The notes under the pieces: generated by a model
Told to the model about the DNA's origin: nothing
The model's database searches: none
Seen by the model: only the letters and a program-made list of their open reading frames with translations
Assembly (NCBI RefSeq): GCF_024022995.1
Contig: NZ_CP099582.1
Location: forward strand, 1,825,108 to 1,889,107
Source: Thermococcus aggregans
GTDB taxonomy: Archaea; Methanobacteriota_B; Thermococci; Thermococcales; Thermococcaceae
Length of the DNA stretch: 64,000 nucleotides
Reading direction: 5' to 3'
In this document: piece by piece, positions 1-7,532 of the stretch
Numbering within the stretch: position 1 is the first letter of the stretch
How the letters are laid out: each line of letters opens with the position of its first letter
Program-made: the position numbers and the translations under genes

Positions 1-794
1 CATACCATTGCGCCGAAGTTTTCCCTAATGTGTTCCTTGTTTACCGCTTTTGGAATTGCAACGACGTTTTCTTTCCATATGAGCCAGTTTAGGGCAACTT
101 GAGCTGCTGTTTTATTGTATTTTCTTCCTATCTCCGCCAAACAGGTATTTCTGGCCAGGGTTCCCTTTTCCAATGGAGTGTATGCCATCAGCGTGATGCC
201 TTCCTTTTTCATATACTCCAACAAGCCGCTTTCTTCTGGTCTGCGATCTTTTAGGGAGTATTTTACCTGATTTACCACAATTTCATGTTTTCTCATAACC
301 TCCTGGCTCCTCCTGAGGAGCGCAAGGTCGAAGTTGCTAACTCCAATGTATCTAATGAGACCTTCATCAACGAGCTCTTCAAGGGCATGGAAAGTTTCCG
401 CTATTCTTCTAAAATCCTCAGTAGGCCAGTGGAGAAGGTAGAGGTCTATGTACGTTCCCAATCTTTTTGCACTAGCCCTTGCCGCTTTTTTGGCACTCTC
501 GTATCCAAAGTGGGTAGGCCATATTTTGCTCACTATGAAAATGTCCTCCCTTTCAAATCCTTCGATGGCCTTTCCAACGAGCTTCTCACTATGGCCAGAG
601 GCATAAAATTCCGCCGTATCTATGAGGTTCATTCTGAGCTCAAGTCCGTATCTAAGGGCTTCTATGTGTTCTTTATCTCTGGAATAGTCTGGGCTTTCCC
701 ATCCGCCTACTCCCCATGTTCCCATTCCAATTGCCGTAACCTTGTTGTCTCCAATTCTTTTTAGGTCATTAAACGGCTTAACCCTCCTCTTCAC
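1..794 (-). CDS. Aldo/keto reductase, AdhD-like (partial, runs off window)
   Basis: NAD(P)H-dependent reductase of aldehydes and ketones. The 264 visible codons match the (beta/alpha)8 AKR fold and closely resemble P. furiosus AdhD as I remember it. The catalytic set is visible: Asp and Tyr in NLIDTAEFY, Lys in IVSKIWPTHFG and His in LYLLHWP. A conserved stretch RYIGVSNFDL follows. The chosen start is GTG at 794 (VKRRVKPFNDLKRIG), which aligns with the AdhD N-terminus; it overlaps the end of the upstream DUF59 gene by 17 nt, so the two are probably co-transcribed. The C-terminus lies beyond base 1. The family is certain; the natural substrate is not. Confidence 0.9.
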   Translation of the reverse strand, partial: MKRRVKPFNDLKRIGDNKVTAIGMGTWGVGGWESPDYSRDKEHIEALRYGLELRMNLIDTAEFYASGHSEKLVGKAIEGFEREDIFIVSKIWPTHFGYESAKKAARASAKRLGTYIDLYLLHWPTEDFRRIAETFHALEELVDEGLIRYIGVSNFDLALLRRSQEVMRKHEIVVNQVKYSLKDRRPEESGLLEYMKKEGITLMAYTPLEKGTLARNTCLAEIGRKYNKTAAQVALNWLIWKENVVAIPKAVNKEHIRENFGAMV

Positions 795-1136
795 CCCTCC
801 ACTCCTCAAGCAAAAGCCCGATTTCATTATACACCTTAATGTTCGTAAACCCTTTATCTCTTAGTCTTGTGATTATATCCCTGATAATTCTCTTCTGCAC
901 GTTCATAGCTATTGCCTGACAAAAGTGGCACTCCGGAGTTGTTCTGGCCAGCAAAAGCCACACCATAGCTTTCTTATCTTCCACGGTTAGCCCATGTACT
1001 AGGCCTTCATCCACTATGTTAAGCTCTGTTTCTGGATCTATGACTCTTCTAAGCTCTTCCACAACTTCTTTAACTTCGGGAGGAAGCTCTTTAACCTTCC
1101 CCTTGGCTTTTCTTTAAGGAACTCTAAAAATCCCAC
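778..1136 (-). CDS. DUF59/MIP18-family protein, copy B (apparent frameshift near its N-terminus)
   Basis: MIP18/DUF59 proteins take part in iron-sulfur cluster assembly or repair. The open frame from GTG 1062 gives 94 residues with the family core ELRRVIDPETELNIVDEGLV and a Cys pair in TPECHFC. Upstream, a second frame starts at GTG 1136 just after the stop of copy A, with a Shine-Dalgarno (GAGGAAA), and reads VGFLEFLKEK. It joins the downstream frame if one base is added to the T run at 1108-1111, giving KEKAKGKVKELPPE. I therefore extend the gene to 1136 and flag a one-base frameshift, which may be a sequencing error. It lies between copy A and the aldo-keto reductase. Confidence 0.7.
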
Positions 1137-1141
1137 TTTCC

Positions 1142-1474
1142 TCACTTCTTCTCAAATTTTGCAAGAAGGTTGTTTTTCATATCGTATATATAAACCTTTG
1201 AAAACTTCACAAGGGCAAAGCGCTCCATTATATCCCCTATTATTTTTGAATGGGCTATAGCAGCTCCTCCGATCATGTTGTAATATGCGTTGCTCTCTAC
1301 AGCAAGCCATGTCTTAAGGGTGTCGCCGCTAACCTCGAGCCCTGCCAGAAGACCTGCATCCAGTATGTTCATTGTGCTTATTGGGTCAATAATAGTGCTC
1401 AACTCATCCAGAACTTCTTTGTACTCCTCGGGATACTCTCTATCCTTCCTATAAACTTTCATTTTTCTCACCAT
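1142..1474 (-). CDS. DUF59/MIP18-family protein, copy A
   Basis: This 110-aa protein is of the same family as its downstream neighbour. The shared core is ELSTIIDPISTMNILDAGLLAGLEV, followed by a second alpha/beta half, but it lacks the CHFC cysteines of copy B. The start may be ATG 1474 (MVRKMKVYR) or ATG 1462. It follows the molybdopterin oxidoreductase gene, which carries a predicted [4Fe-4S] site, so a maturation role for that enzyme is a reasonable guess but only a guess. Confidence 0.7.
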   Translation of the reverse strand: MVRKMKVYRKDREYPEEYKEVLDELSTIIDPISTMNILDAGLLAGLEVSGDTLKTWLAVESNAYYNMIGGAAIAHSKIIGDIMERFALVKFSKVYIYDMKNNLLAKFEKK

Positions 1475-1521
1475 TCTAAGATCGGAAGAGATGCATAAAA
1501 ACGTTTTTTGGACAAATTTGG

Positions 1522-3420
1522 TTATACCCTTTTAACTTCCACCCAAGTTGAGTGAAAAGCGGAAGCGTTTCCGTATTTTTCCACGACTTTGTCGGTGGTA
1601 AGGAAATTAACGTTCCATTCAAGCAGTTTAACCCAGAATGCCTTGTAAAGAACTACAACTCCCTCGGGAACGTCTTCGCTTATCCTAGCCCGAGTTCTTA
1701 GTTTTCCGCGTTCGTTAAACACCTCAACCTCGTCATTATCCTTGATCCCCCGTGCACTGGCATCTTTGGGGTTGATGTACAGATAAGGGTCTATTATATT
1801 GTATGTGTTGTGATATTGGCTTGTAATCGTCAGCTTCCATGTTGGACTCAAAAGCTGAAGTCCTTTTCCTTTCACTGGCTTGTACTCGGGAAAAGGTGAA
1901 AGACCTCTCTCAAATGCCCTCTGGGAGTAGAATTCTATCTTTCCACTCGGAGTTTCGTATCTTCTTTCCCCTTCCTCAACCTTGATAAAGCCCTTCCTTT
2001 TAAGCTCATCAAGGCTTAAGCCGTTCATCTCCAAGACTTTTCTTATCACTTCTTCGTCGCTTTCGTAAAGGTAAGGATTAGTTATGCCCAGTGCTCTGGC
2101 GAGCATTCTCGTTACTTCACTGTTGCTCTTTCCATAGAGCTTTGCTACCGGCTCATTTAAAGCGATGTATCTGTGGTAGTAGGAGTCGGCAATATCAAAC
2201 CGTTCAAAGAAGGTATTAGAGGGTAGAACCACGTGAGAATAAAGCGCTGTGTCAGTTAGAAAGATATCGTGAGTCACAACGAAGACGTCGCTCTCTTTTA
2301 TGGCTTTTCTCAATCTTCCTTGGTTTGGAAGAGATGCAAAGGGATTGGAGTTGTAGATGTAGAGGAATTTAATCTCGCCGCTCTCGATGTACTCGGCAAG
2401 CTTCATCTGGGGTATTCTTTTAGCAGGTTTTGTCCTTAGAAAATCCCCCTCTGCGTAGCTTTTGTCTATTGTCTTCATGTCGTAGATGAAGCCAAACTTA
2501 TGTCCCACAAGTGCAGGAAGAATGGAAATCGCCCTTACGGCCTCCCCTCCGTTAAGGGAGCGCTGGAATCCATAGCCAATGTGAATAACCCCTTTCTTCT
2601 CGGAATACTTAAAGGCGAACTCCTCTATTTCCTCCTTTTCAATTCCCGTCTCTTTACTCACAAAGTCCAAGTCTAATTTTTTGATGTATTCTTTAAATTC
2701 CTCAAATCCGTAAACGTTTTCCCTAATGAATTCTTTATCGTAGAGTTTATTCTCCACAATTACCTTCGCAATCCCAAGAGCAAACAGAACATCCGTGTTG
2801 GGTCTTATCTGGAAGAACTTCTCGCTCCTTTTTGCGGTTTCCGTTCTAACGACATCAACAACCCACTTTTCGAGCCCATATTTTTTTGCAAGCATAAACC
2901 CATGAAGGTTCGTCCAGAAGGGATTTACCCCCCAGTACACGATGAGCTTCTGGCTTTTCAGCTTCTCGGGGTCCATTCCTACAGCACTTCCATAAACGTC
3001 CTTCAAAGCTTCCTGACCAGCCCTCTCGCAGATGCCATAATCGAGCATTGCAGCGTTTAGATAGTGGAAAAGCCTCAGGGGAAACGCGTAATTAACAACT
3101 CCTCTATCACCAGCGTAGTTGTAAACAAGAACGCTCTCGCTTCCATGGTTTTTTATTGTTTCTCTTAGCTTCTCTGCGACGAGTTTTATAGCCTCTTCCC
3201 ATTCTACCTCTTCAAACTCGTCCTCTAGGGTTTCCCTTATTAGTGGGCTCTTCAATCGCTCTTTACTGTGGAACCACTTTGGTAGCATAGCTCCTTTTGG
3301 ACACAAAAAGCCCCTCGTTATTGGATGATTGGGATTTCCTCTAACAGTAAGTCTGCCGTTCTTGAATTCACTTATAATTGCACACGTGTCATAACAGTCC
3401 CTCATGCAGACGCTGAACAT
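1522..3420 (-). CDS. Molybdopterin (Mo/W) oxidoreductase, DMSO-reductase family, catalytic subunit
   Basis: About 632 aa. The N-terminus has the [4Fe-4S] motif C-x3-C-x3-C (SVCMRDCYDTC) with a fourth Cys in RGFLCPKGAMLP. It is followed by the bis-MGD binding body (VYNYAGDRGVVNY, IVYWGVNPFWTN, FLYIYNSNPFASLPNQ) and the C-terminal domain (LTSQYHNTYN-type region, INPKDASARGIKDNDEVEVFN). The Cys in LDYGICERAG is a candidate metal ligand. No twin-arginine signal is visible, so it is probably cytoplasmic. ATG 3420 is preferred over GTG 3429 because a GGGTG Shine-Dalgarno precedes it. The substrate is unknown: formate, thiosulfate or polysulfide type enzymes all share this fold. It is tightly linked to gins15 upstream and the DUF59 genes downstream. 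Confidence 0.85.
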   Translation of the reverse strand: MFSVCMRDCYDTCAIISEFKNGRLTVRGNPNHPITRGFLCPKGAMLPKWFHSKERLKSPLIRETLEDEFEEVEWEEAIKLVAEKLRETIKNHGSESVLVYNYAGDRGVVNYAFPLRLFHYLNAAMLDYGICERAGQEALKDVYGSAVGMDPEKLKSQKLIVYWGVNPFWTNLHGFMLAKKYGLEKWVVDVVRTETAKRSEKFFQIRPNTDVLFALGIAKVIVENKLYDKEFIRENVYGFEEFKEYIKKLDLDFVSKETGIEKEEIEEFAFKYSEKKGVIHIGYGFQRSLNGGEAVRAISILPALVGHKFGFIYDMKTIDKSYAEGDFLRTKPAKRIPQMKLAEYIESGEIKFLYIYNSNPFASLPNQGRLRKAIKESDVFVVTHDIFLTDTALYSHVVLPSNTFFERFDIADSYYHRYIALNEPVAKLYGKSNSEVTRMLARALGITNPYLYESDEEVIRKVLEMNGLSLDELKRKGFIKVEEGERRYETPSGKIEFYSQRAFERGLSPFPEYKPVKGKGLQLLSPTWKLTITSQYHNTYNIIDPYLYINPKDASARGIKDNDEVEVFNERGKLRTRARISEDVPEGVVVLYKAFWVKLLEWNVNFLTTDKVVEKYGNASAFHSTWVEVKRV

Positions 3421-3430
3421 TGGAAGCACC

Positions 3431-3991
3431 CTAAGGCGAGATACTAATTCTCCTTGCGGCTTCTCTCTGAACTAAAACATGTCCAATGGTCCGTGGAAGC
3501 GTAACCAAATCACCAGCCTTGAAGGGTCCATACTCCCTCAGGCGCTCGTCCATAACCTTTGGAATGTCTTTGAGGACAATATAAGCCTCCCAGATCCGTT
3601 TTCCACTCTCTGGGATTTTCTCCTCGACTTCTTCTTCAAGTACCTCAAGATCTTCCATAGGTATGTGCTCCCTGTTTACAAATGCCAGGAGCAGAGAAAA
3701 GATCTTTCTTTCTTCACTAACAAGGTTGTGTGGTCTTCCTTCAAAGACCATATCCACTATTTTATGAAGCCTTGCGCGAAGTATCTCTTTGATAAGCTTT
3801 TCAGCGACGTTCATTTCTGCAAGGTACATTTTTTCTTCGATTTCTTCTCCCCTTTCCTTAGAAGATTCAGCCCTAAGTTTCAATGCCTTAACAAGACTAT
3901 CAAACTCTTTGTAAAACTCCTCATCTAAGGGTATTAGTTCGTTTGAAGATAACTCCATCTCCAGAAGCTCTCTGAGCTTTGCAAGGTCCAA
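3431..3991 (-). CDS. gins15: GINS complex subunit GINS15 (Gins51)
   Basis: Sld5/Psf1-like subunit of the archaeal GINS, part of the CMG-type replicative helicase. It has a helical A-domain (LRELLEMEL through MVFEGRPHNLVSEERKIFSLLLAFVNRE), then an acidic linker and a small beta-rich B-domain (GPFKAGDLVTLPRTIGHVLVQREAARRI), the order expected for GINS15. TTG 3991 is preferred (AGGTGG five bases upstream); GTG 4000 would add VVE. It lies directly downstream of pcn, the same pairing as I recall in Pyrococcus. Confidence 0.85.
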   Translation of the reverse strand: MDLAKLRELLEMELSSNELIPLDEEFYKEFDSLVKALKLRAESSKERGEEIEEKMYLAEMNVAEKLIKEILRARLHKIVDMVFEGRPHNLVSEERKIFSLLLAFVNREHIPMEDLEVLEEEVEEKIPESGKRIWEAYIVLKDIPKVMDERLREYGPFKAGDLVTLPRTIGHVLVQREAARRISISP

Positions 3992-4034
3992 TTCAACCAC
4001 CTAAAAAATATAATTTGATGAAAATTAAAGAGAA

Positions 4035-4784
4035 TCACTCCTCAACTCTTGGAGCGAGCAAGAATGTGAGTCTCCCCTCATCCCTAACCGGGTAGTCCAT
4101 CTGGAGTGGCATTTCGTTTCCAAATCTAAGAACTACTTCGTCGGCTTTCTTAATTCCCTTTACCATATCCGCGAGGTAGCTGACACCATAGGCACTTTTT
4201 GTTTCCTCTTTAACTTCGAGGTCGAGCAGCCCCTCGTCCTCAAGTGTGAGTTTGATTTCGACTTCTTGGGTTTCTCCTTCTGCCCTCATGATAAACTCAT
4301 TTTCTCTGGCAATGAACTTTATGGAGTCACTAACAAGGGAAGCGTCTTTAACAGCTTCTTTGAGAACTTCACCAAGAACCACTGCTTTTACAGTGAACGG
4401 TAGCTCGGGAAGTTCAAGTTCGAGCTCTTCAACCTCAATGAGAGGTAGCCTAAATGTTCTCTTTGCTGTTCCCTCAAGAGTTACCTCCAGGAAATTCTCC
4501 TCACCCTTCTTAAGAACGAGAATGTCTTTGCTTTTTCCTCTTTTGAGGATTTTCTTGAAGTGATCCATGTTAATACCGATAGTTTCCTCGCCTTCAACCT
4601 CGTATTTGCTGAATATCCCCGCAGGAAGGTTTAAATCAATCAAAACAACTCTACTTGGATCCATTGCTCTCATAGATATGCCTTCTTCTGTGACTTTAAA
4701 GGCGGCTTCATCAATCAAATTGCTCGCTGTTTCAATCAAGCTTGCAAAGTCCTTTGCTCCATCAAAAACTATCTCGAATGGCAT
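4035..4784 (-). CDS. pcn: DNA polymerase sliding clamp PCNA
   Basis: 249 aa, the usual archaeal PCNA length. It starts MPFEIVFDGAKDFASLIETA and contains MRAMDPSRVVLIDLNLP and, near the end, VVLRFGNEMPLQMDYPV and LTFLLAPRVEE. It forms a trimeric ring that tethers PolB/PolD, Fen1, ligase and other factors to DNA; PIP-box partners bind beside the interdomain loop around residues 118-130 (VEELELELPELP). ATG 4784 lies two bases after the stop of a 56-aa gene and shares its transcript. Confidence 0.97.
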   Translation of the reverse strand: MPFEIVFDGAKDFASLIETASNLIDEAAFKVTEEGISMRAMDPSRVVLIDLNLPAGIFSKYEVEGEETIGINMDHFKKILKRGKSKDILVLKKGEENFLEVTLEGTAKRTFRLPLIEVEELELELPELPFTVKAVVLGEVLKEAVKDASLVSDSIKFIARENEFIMRAEGETQEVEIKLTLEDEGLLDLEVKEETKSAYGVSYLADMVKGIKKADEVVLRFGNEMPLQMDYPVRDEGRLTFLLAPRVEE

Positions 4785-4786
4785 TT

Positions 4787-4957
4787 TTACCCCTCCATAT
4801 CGTTGAGAATTTTAGTCATCAACCTTATTCTTTCTTTGCCTCTCCATAAATAAGTTTTTCCATTGTTCACATCGGGTAACCTTTTATATGCTTCATCTAA
4901 CTCCTTTAAAGCTTTTTCTACAAGACGTTTAAGCACTTCTATCTCAAGCTCCTCCAT
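4787..4957 (-). CDS. Small conserved protein (56 aa) between tfs and pcn
   Basis: A 56-aa charged, helical protein beginning MEELEIEVLKRLVEKALKE and ending TKILNDMEG. A GGAGG-like Shine-Dalgarno lies within GGTGGAATAC just before ATG 4957. Its stop TAA is two bases from the PCNA start and its start is 12 bases after the TFS stop, so it sits in an uninterrupted operon, which argues that it is real despite its size. The function is unknown; a role tied to replication or transcription is only guilt by association. Confidence 0.7.
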   Translation of the reverse strand: MEELEIEVLKRLVEKALKELDEAYKRLPDVNNGKTYLWRGKERIRLMTKILNDMEG

Positions 4958-4968
4958 GTATTCCACCG

Positions 4969-5295
4969 CTATTCATAGCTTCTCCAAGTATAGCCGCACT
5001 TTGTACAGCGGTAGAAGATCGTTGAAGGTTCATCTCCTGCCCTCGTCTGTATCTCCCACCAGTAAGCTTCATCGTTACCGCACTTTGGACAGGTTATTTT
5101 TACTTTTGGAAGCGTTGCTAAGTCTTGCTCAATTACTGGGATGTCTTCTCTTTCATGTTTGACTTTTTGGGTTATTTTGTATCTGTTTGCTGACTCGGGA
5201 TCGAGAGGCTCCTCGTATCCGCATCTTCTGCACACAAATACTCCTTTCTTCTTGTCTGGTAGCATTATGCTCCCACATTTTGGACAGAATTTCAT
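4969..5295 (-). CDS. tfs: Transcription elongation factor TFS (TFIIS-like cleavage factor)
   Basis: 108 aa. The N-terminal zinc ribbon has Cys 4, 7, 22 and 25 (KFCPKCG, FVCRRCG); the C-terminal ribbon has Cys 69, 72, 97 and 100 (ITCPKCGNDEAYWW, YRCTKCGYTWRSYE). The acidic hairpin TRAGDEPST carries the Asp-Glu pair that stimulates RNA cleavage by backtracked RNA polymerase. An open frame extends far upstream, but ATG 5295 follows a strong GGAGGTGAGAGG Shine-Dalgarno and matches the family N-terminus. It is the first gene of the pcn-gins15 run. Confidence 0.95.
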   Translation of the reverse strand: MKFCPKCGSIMLPDKKKGVFVCRRCGYEEPLDPESANRYKITQKVKHEREDIPVIEQDLATLPKVKITCPKCGNDEAYWWEIQTRAGDEPSTIFYRCTKCGYTWRSYE

Positions 5296-5408
5296 CCTCT
5301 CACCTCCACTCCAACACAAGTTGCTGGGGTTTGAATAAAAAGTTTTGCCATGCCGGACTATAAAGGGAAGGGTTTTTAAGGCCACGTTGAAACTCAAAAA
5401 TAAGGATA

Positions 5409-5466
5409 ACCGATGATGAGTGTCATCCCAGCCGAGTGGTGACGACGTTTTATCCCCACCTGAGGT
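5409..5466 (+). ncRNA. Archaeal C/D box sRNA (2'-O-methylation guide)
   Basis: In order: box C ATGATGA (5413-5419), a 12-nt guide, box D' CCGA (5432-5435), a 4-nt spacer, box C' GTGACGA (5439-5445), a second guide, and box D CTGA (5460-5463). ACC and GGT flank the boxes as a short terminal stem. Spacing and length (about 57 nt) are typical for Thermococcales. A TATA-like TTTTTAAGG at 5373-5381 is correctly placed for a start near 5404. The targets could not be determined by eye. The D box runs directly into the Shine-Dalgarno of the next gene. Confidence 0.8.
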
Positions 5467-5473
5467 GTGAAAA

Positions 5474-5932
5474 ATGTTTGGATTTTTCAAAAAGAAGAAG
5501 AGATACGGTGCTTTGATATACCTGAGCGAACCCACGATTATTTATCACACTCAAACTGAGAAAGCAGTGCTAAAGATTATTGAAGAGAGGCTTAACTCAA
5601 ACAACTTTATACTTCCTTCTGATTATGGGCTAAAGCCTACGCACCATATGATAAAAGACGCCGAAATATTTGTCGCCGTTGGCATAATTGGCAAATTTAC
5701 TTCCTTGGTTGTGAGAGAAATAAAAATTGCCCAAGAACTCAAGAAGAAAATTTACACAATAAACGTGGCCAGAAAAGGTGATGAAATTTACTACGATTTC
5801 TTTGAGGGTATTCCCGAGGATATAGAGTGGCTAAGCGAGGAGGAAACCCAAAAGCTTTACGAGGATTTTAGAGGCGAGGCATTCTCTGGTTTTATGAAGT
5901 TCTTCTTTGGTGATAGAAGAAAGCAGTGGTAA
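5474..5932 (+). CDS. Conserved hypothetical protein (152 aa)
   Basis: Starts at ATG 5474 behind GAGGTG, which overlaps the box D region of the sRNA just upstream. The protein begins with a basic aromatic patch (MFGFFKKKKRYG) and then alternates strands and helices (GALIYLSEP; DAEIFVAVGIIGKFTSLVVREIKIAQEL; IYTINVARKGDEIYYDFFEGIP), which looks like a small Rossmann-like alpha/beta fold. No catalytic motif is evident and no signal peptide is seen. I do not recognise a family. It is followed 41 bases later by the secreted beta-propeller gene. Confidence 0.75.
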   Translation: MFGFFKKKKRYGALIYLSEPTIIYHTQTEKAVLKIIEERLNSNNFILPSDYGLKPTHHMIKDAEIFVAVGIIGKFTSLVVREIKIAQELKKKIYTINVARKGDEIYYDFFEGIPEDIEWLSEEETQKLYEDFRGEAFSGFMKFFFGDRRKQW

Positions 5933-5973
5933 AGCTTATTTAGGAGAAATCAAAGATACTTCTGGTGGCTATT

Positions 5974-7500
5974 ATGAAAAAATTAATGGTGTTCGTGTTG
6001 TTATTTTTAATGCCCTTTGTAGCTGCCCAAGAACTAGAGTACCATACCTGGGGCGGCGACGATGGTGATACTGCCATTGCTTACCTTCCAGCAGATGGAC
6101 ACTCTTTTTTAATAGGCTCCACGAAAAGCTTTGAAGATACCAGGGGGATGTTTATTGTCAAAATTGATGACAAAGGAAATTTGGAGTTTCAAAAGCTTAT
6201 TTATTCCTCGCACCCAATTTTCATTAAAGACGCTTTTCTTTTCGAGGACACAATATACGTTGTTGGCCAGATTGGGTCGTCAAGCTTTCAAGAGGCTGAT
6301 GGGTTCGTAGCTGCCATTGACGAAAATGGAAGGCTTAAATATTTCAAAACATTCGGTAGAAGCTCCAATGACGGTGCCGAAGCAATAGATATAGCAAACG
6401 GCAAAATATACGTAGTGGGCTATACCTATCCAACGGGAAGCATTCAGAGGACATTTCTGGCTGAGATATCACTTGATGGAAACATAAACTGGATAGTTGA
6501 GTTTGGTGAGAAAGGTTCCAAAGCAACTGCCGTTGAAGCAACTTCCTCCGCTGTTTATGTGGGAGGAAACTATGAGGACGGGGTCTTTGTTTGTGCGTTT
6601 GACTTACATGGCAAACTGGAGTGGGCTAAGTCGTACCCCCTAAAAAGCTTGGAGGGTCTTAAGTTTAGAGATGCCATTTATGCAGTAGGCACCACATATG
6701 AAAATATGGGGTTTGGAAACGCCTTCATAATGAAGTTCTCACCTGATGGCAGCATCATCTGGAAGAAGCATTTCGGAATAGGTTACGGAGACATCTTTGT
6801 TTCTTTGATGTTTAACAACAGCGAGATAGTCCTTGGTGGTTACTTTGGCAACTTTACTGCCGGAAATCGAGACGCCCTTATTGCAAAATTTAACAGTTTA
6901 GGAGAGCTTTTATGGTTCGGAATAGTTCAAGGGGGCGGAGAGGATATAGTAGCAAAGACCATAATGAAAGATGGCGTGATTTATGGGGCAGGCTACACGG
7001 AAGATTTCTCTAAAACCCTTGTGGTCCCCAAAATCTCTGAAGTTACTTGGAAGAGCCTTTACAGTTCTCTGGATGTCGAGGAAAGGGGATACTCCGCAGA
7101 GCCTAAGAAAATAGTATTAGAAGCATCTGAATACAGAGTTTTCGTAAAAGACGTTAATGGAATCCTTGACCATCCAAAAAACGGCGATGCTTGGTTCTTC
7201 AAGTTCGGAAAGGGGGGAGAGATTGAAACGCCCTCTCCAACGGCTACTGAGACTTCTTCTACTTCACCAACTCAAACAAAAACGACGACCACAACACAGA
7301 CTTCGTCATCTTCAGCAACTACAACGCAAACATGGGAACACAGCACGACAACTAGTGAAACTTCCTCCACTCAAACCCAGTCTTCAATCTCCACGGAATC
7401 AACAACTGGCGGAGGAATTTGTGGTCCAGGTTTTGTTCTTCTCGTGACCGTAATACCACTCCTGGGAATGTATTTAGTGAAGTCGAGAAAAGGCTTTTAA
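5974..7500 (+). CDS. Secreted beta-propeller-like protein with Thr/Ser-rich stalk and CGP-CTERM sorting tail
   Basis: 508 aa. A signal peptide (KKLMVFVLLFLMPFVAAQE) leads into repeated units of the type VVGYTYPTG...TFLAEISLDGNINW, about 50 residues each, as in delta-60/SBBP-like propellers. From about residue 415 there is a Thr/Ser/Gln-rich, probably glycosylated stalk. The end is GGGICGPGFVLLV, a hydrophobic helix and a basic RKGF tail: the CGP-CTERM signal known from Thermococcales, thought to be processed and lipid-anchored at its Cys. ATG 5974 follows GGTGG; GTG 5965 is the alternative. The ligand is unknown. Confidence 0.88.
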   Translation: MKKLMVFVLLFLMPFVAAQELEYHTWGGDDGDTAIAYLPADGHSFLIGSTKSFEDTRGMFIVKIDDKGNLEFQKLIYSSHPIFIKDAFLFEDTIYVVGQIGSSSFQEADGFVAAIDENGRLKYFKTFGRSSNDGAEAIDIANGKIYVVGYTYPTGSIQRTFLAEISLDGNINWIVEFGEKGSKATAVEATSSAVYVGGNYEDGVFVCAFDLHGKLEWAKSYPLKSLEGLKFRDAIYAVGTTYENMGFGNAFIMKFSPDGSIIWKKHFGIGYGDIFVSLMFNNSEIVLGGYFGNFTAGNRDALIAKFNSLGELLWFGIVQGGGEDIVAKTIMKDGVIYGAGYTEDFSKTLVVPKISEVTWKSLYSSLDVEERGYSAEPKKIVLEASEYRVFVKDVNGILDHPKNGDAWFFKFGKGGEIETPSPTATETSSTSPTQTKTTTTTQTSSSSATTTQTWEHSTTTSETSSTQTQSSISTESTTGGGICGPGFVLLVTVIPLLGMYLVKSRKGF

Positions 7501-7532
7501 TCTCTTCCCCCCACTCCTTTTTGGTGATTAAA

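Noticed and set aside
285..764. 159-aa plus-strand open frame
   Set aside because: It is antisense to the aldo-keto reductase, whose catalytic motifs are clear on the other strand.
4969..5535. 188-aa open frame extending TFS upstream
   Set aside because: The extension runs through the C/D box sRNA and promoter; ATG 5295 has a strong Shine-Dalgarno and matches the family N-terminus.
7419..7532. N-terminal extension of phosphopantoate ligase
   Set aside because: It overlaps the sorting tail of the previous gene in another frame; ATG 7533 matches the family start.
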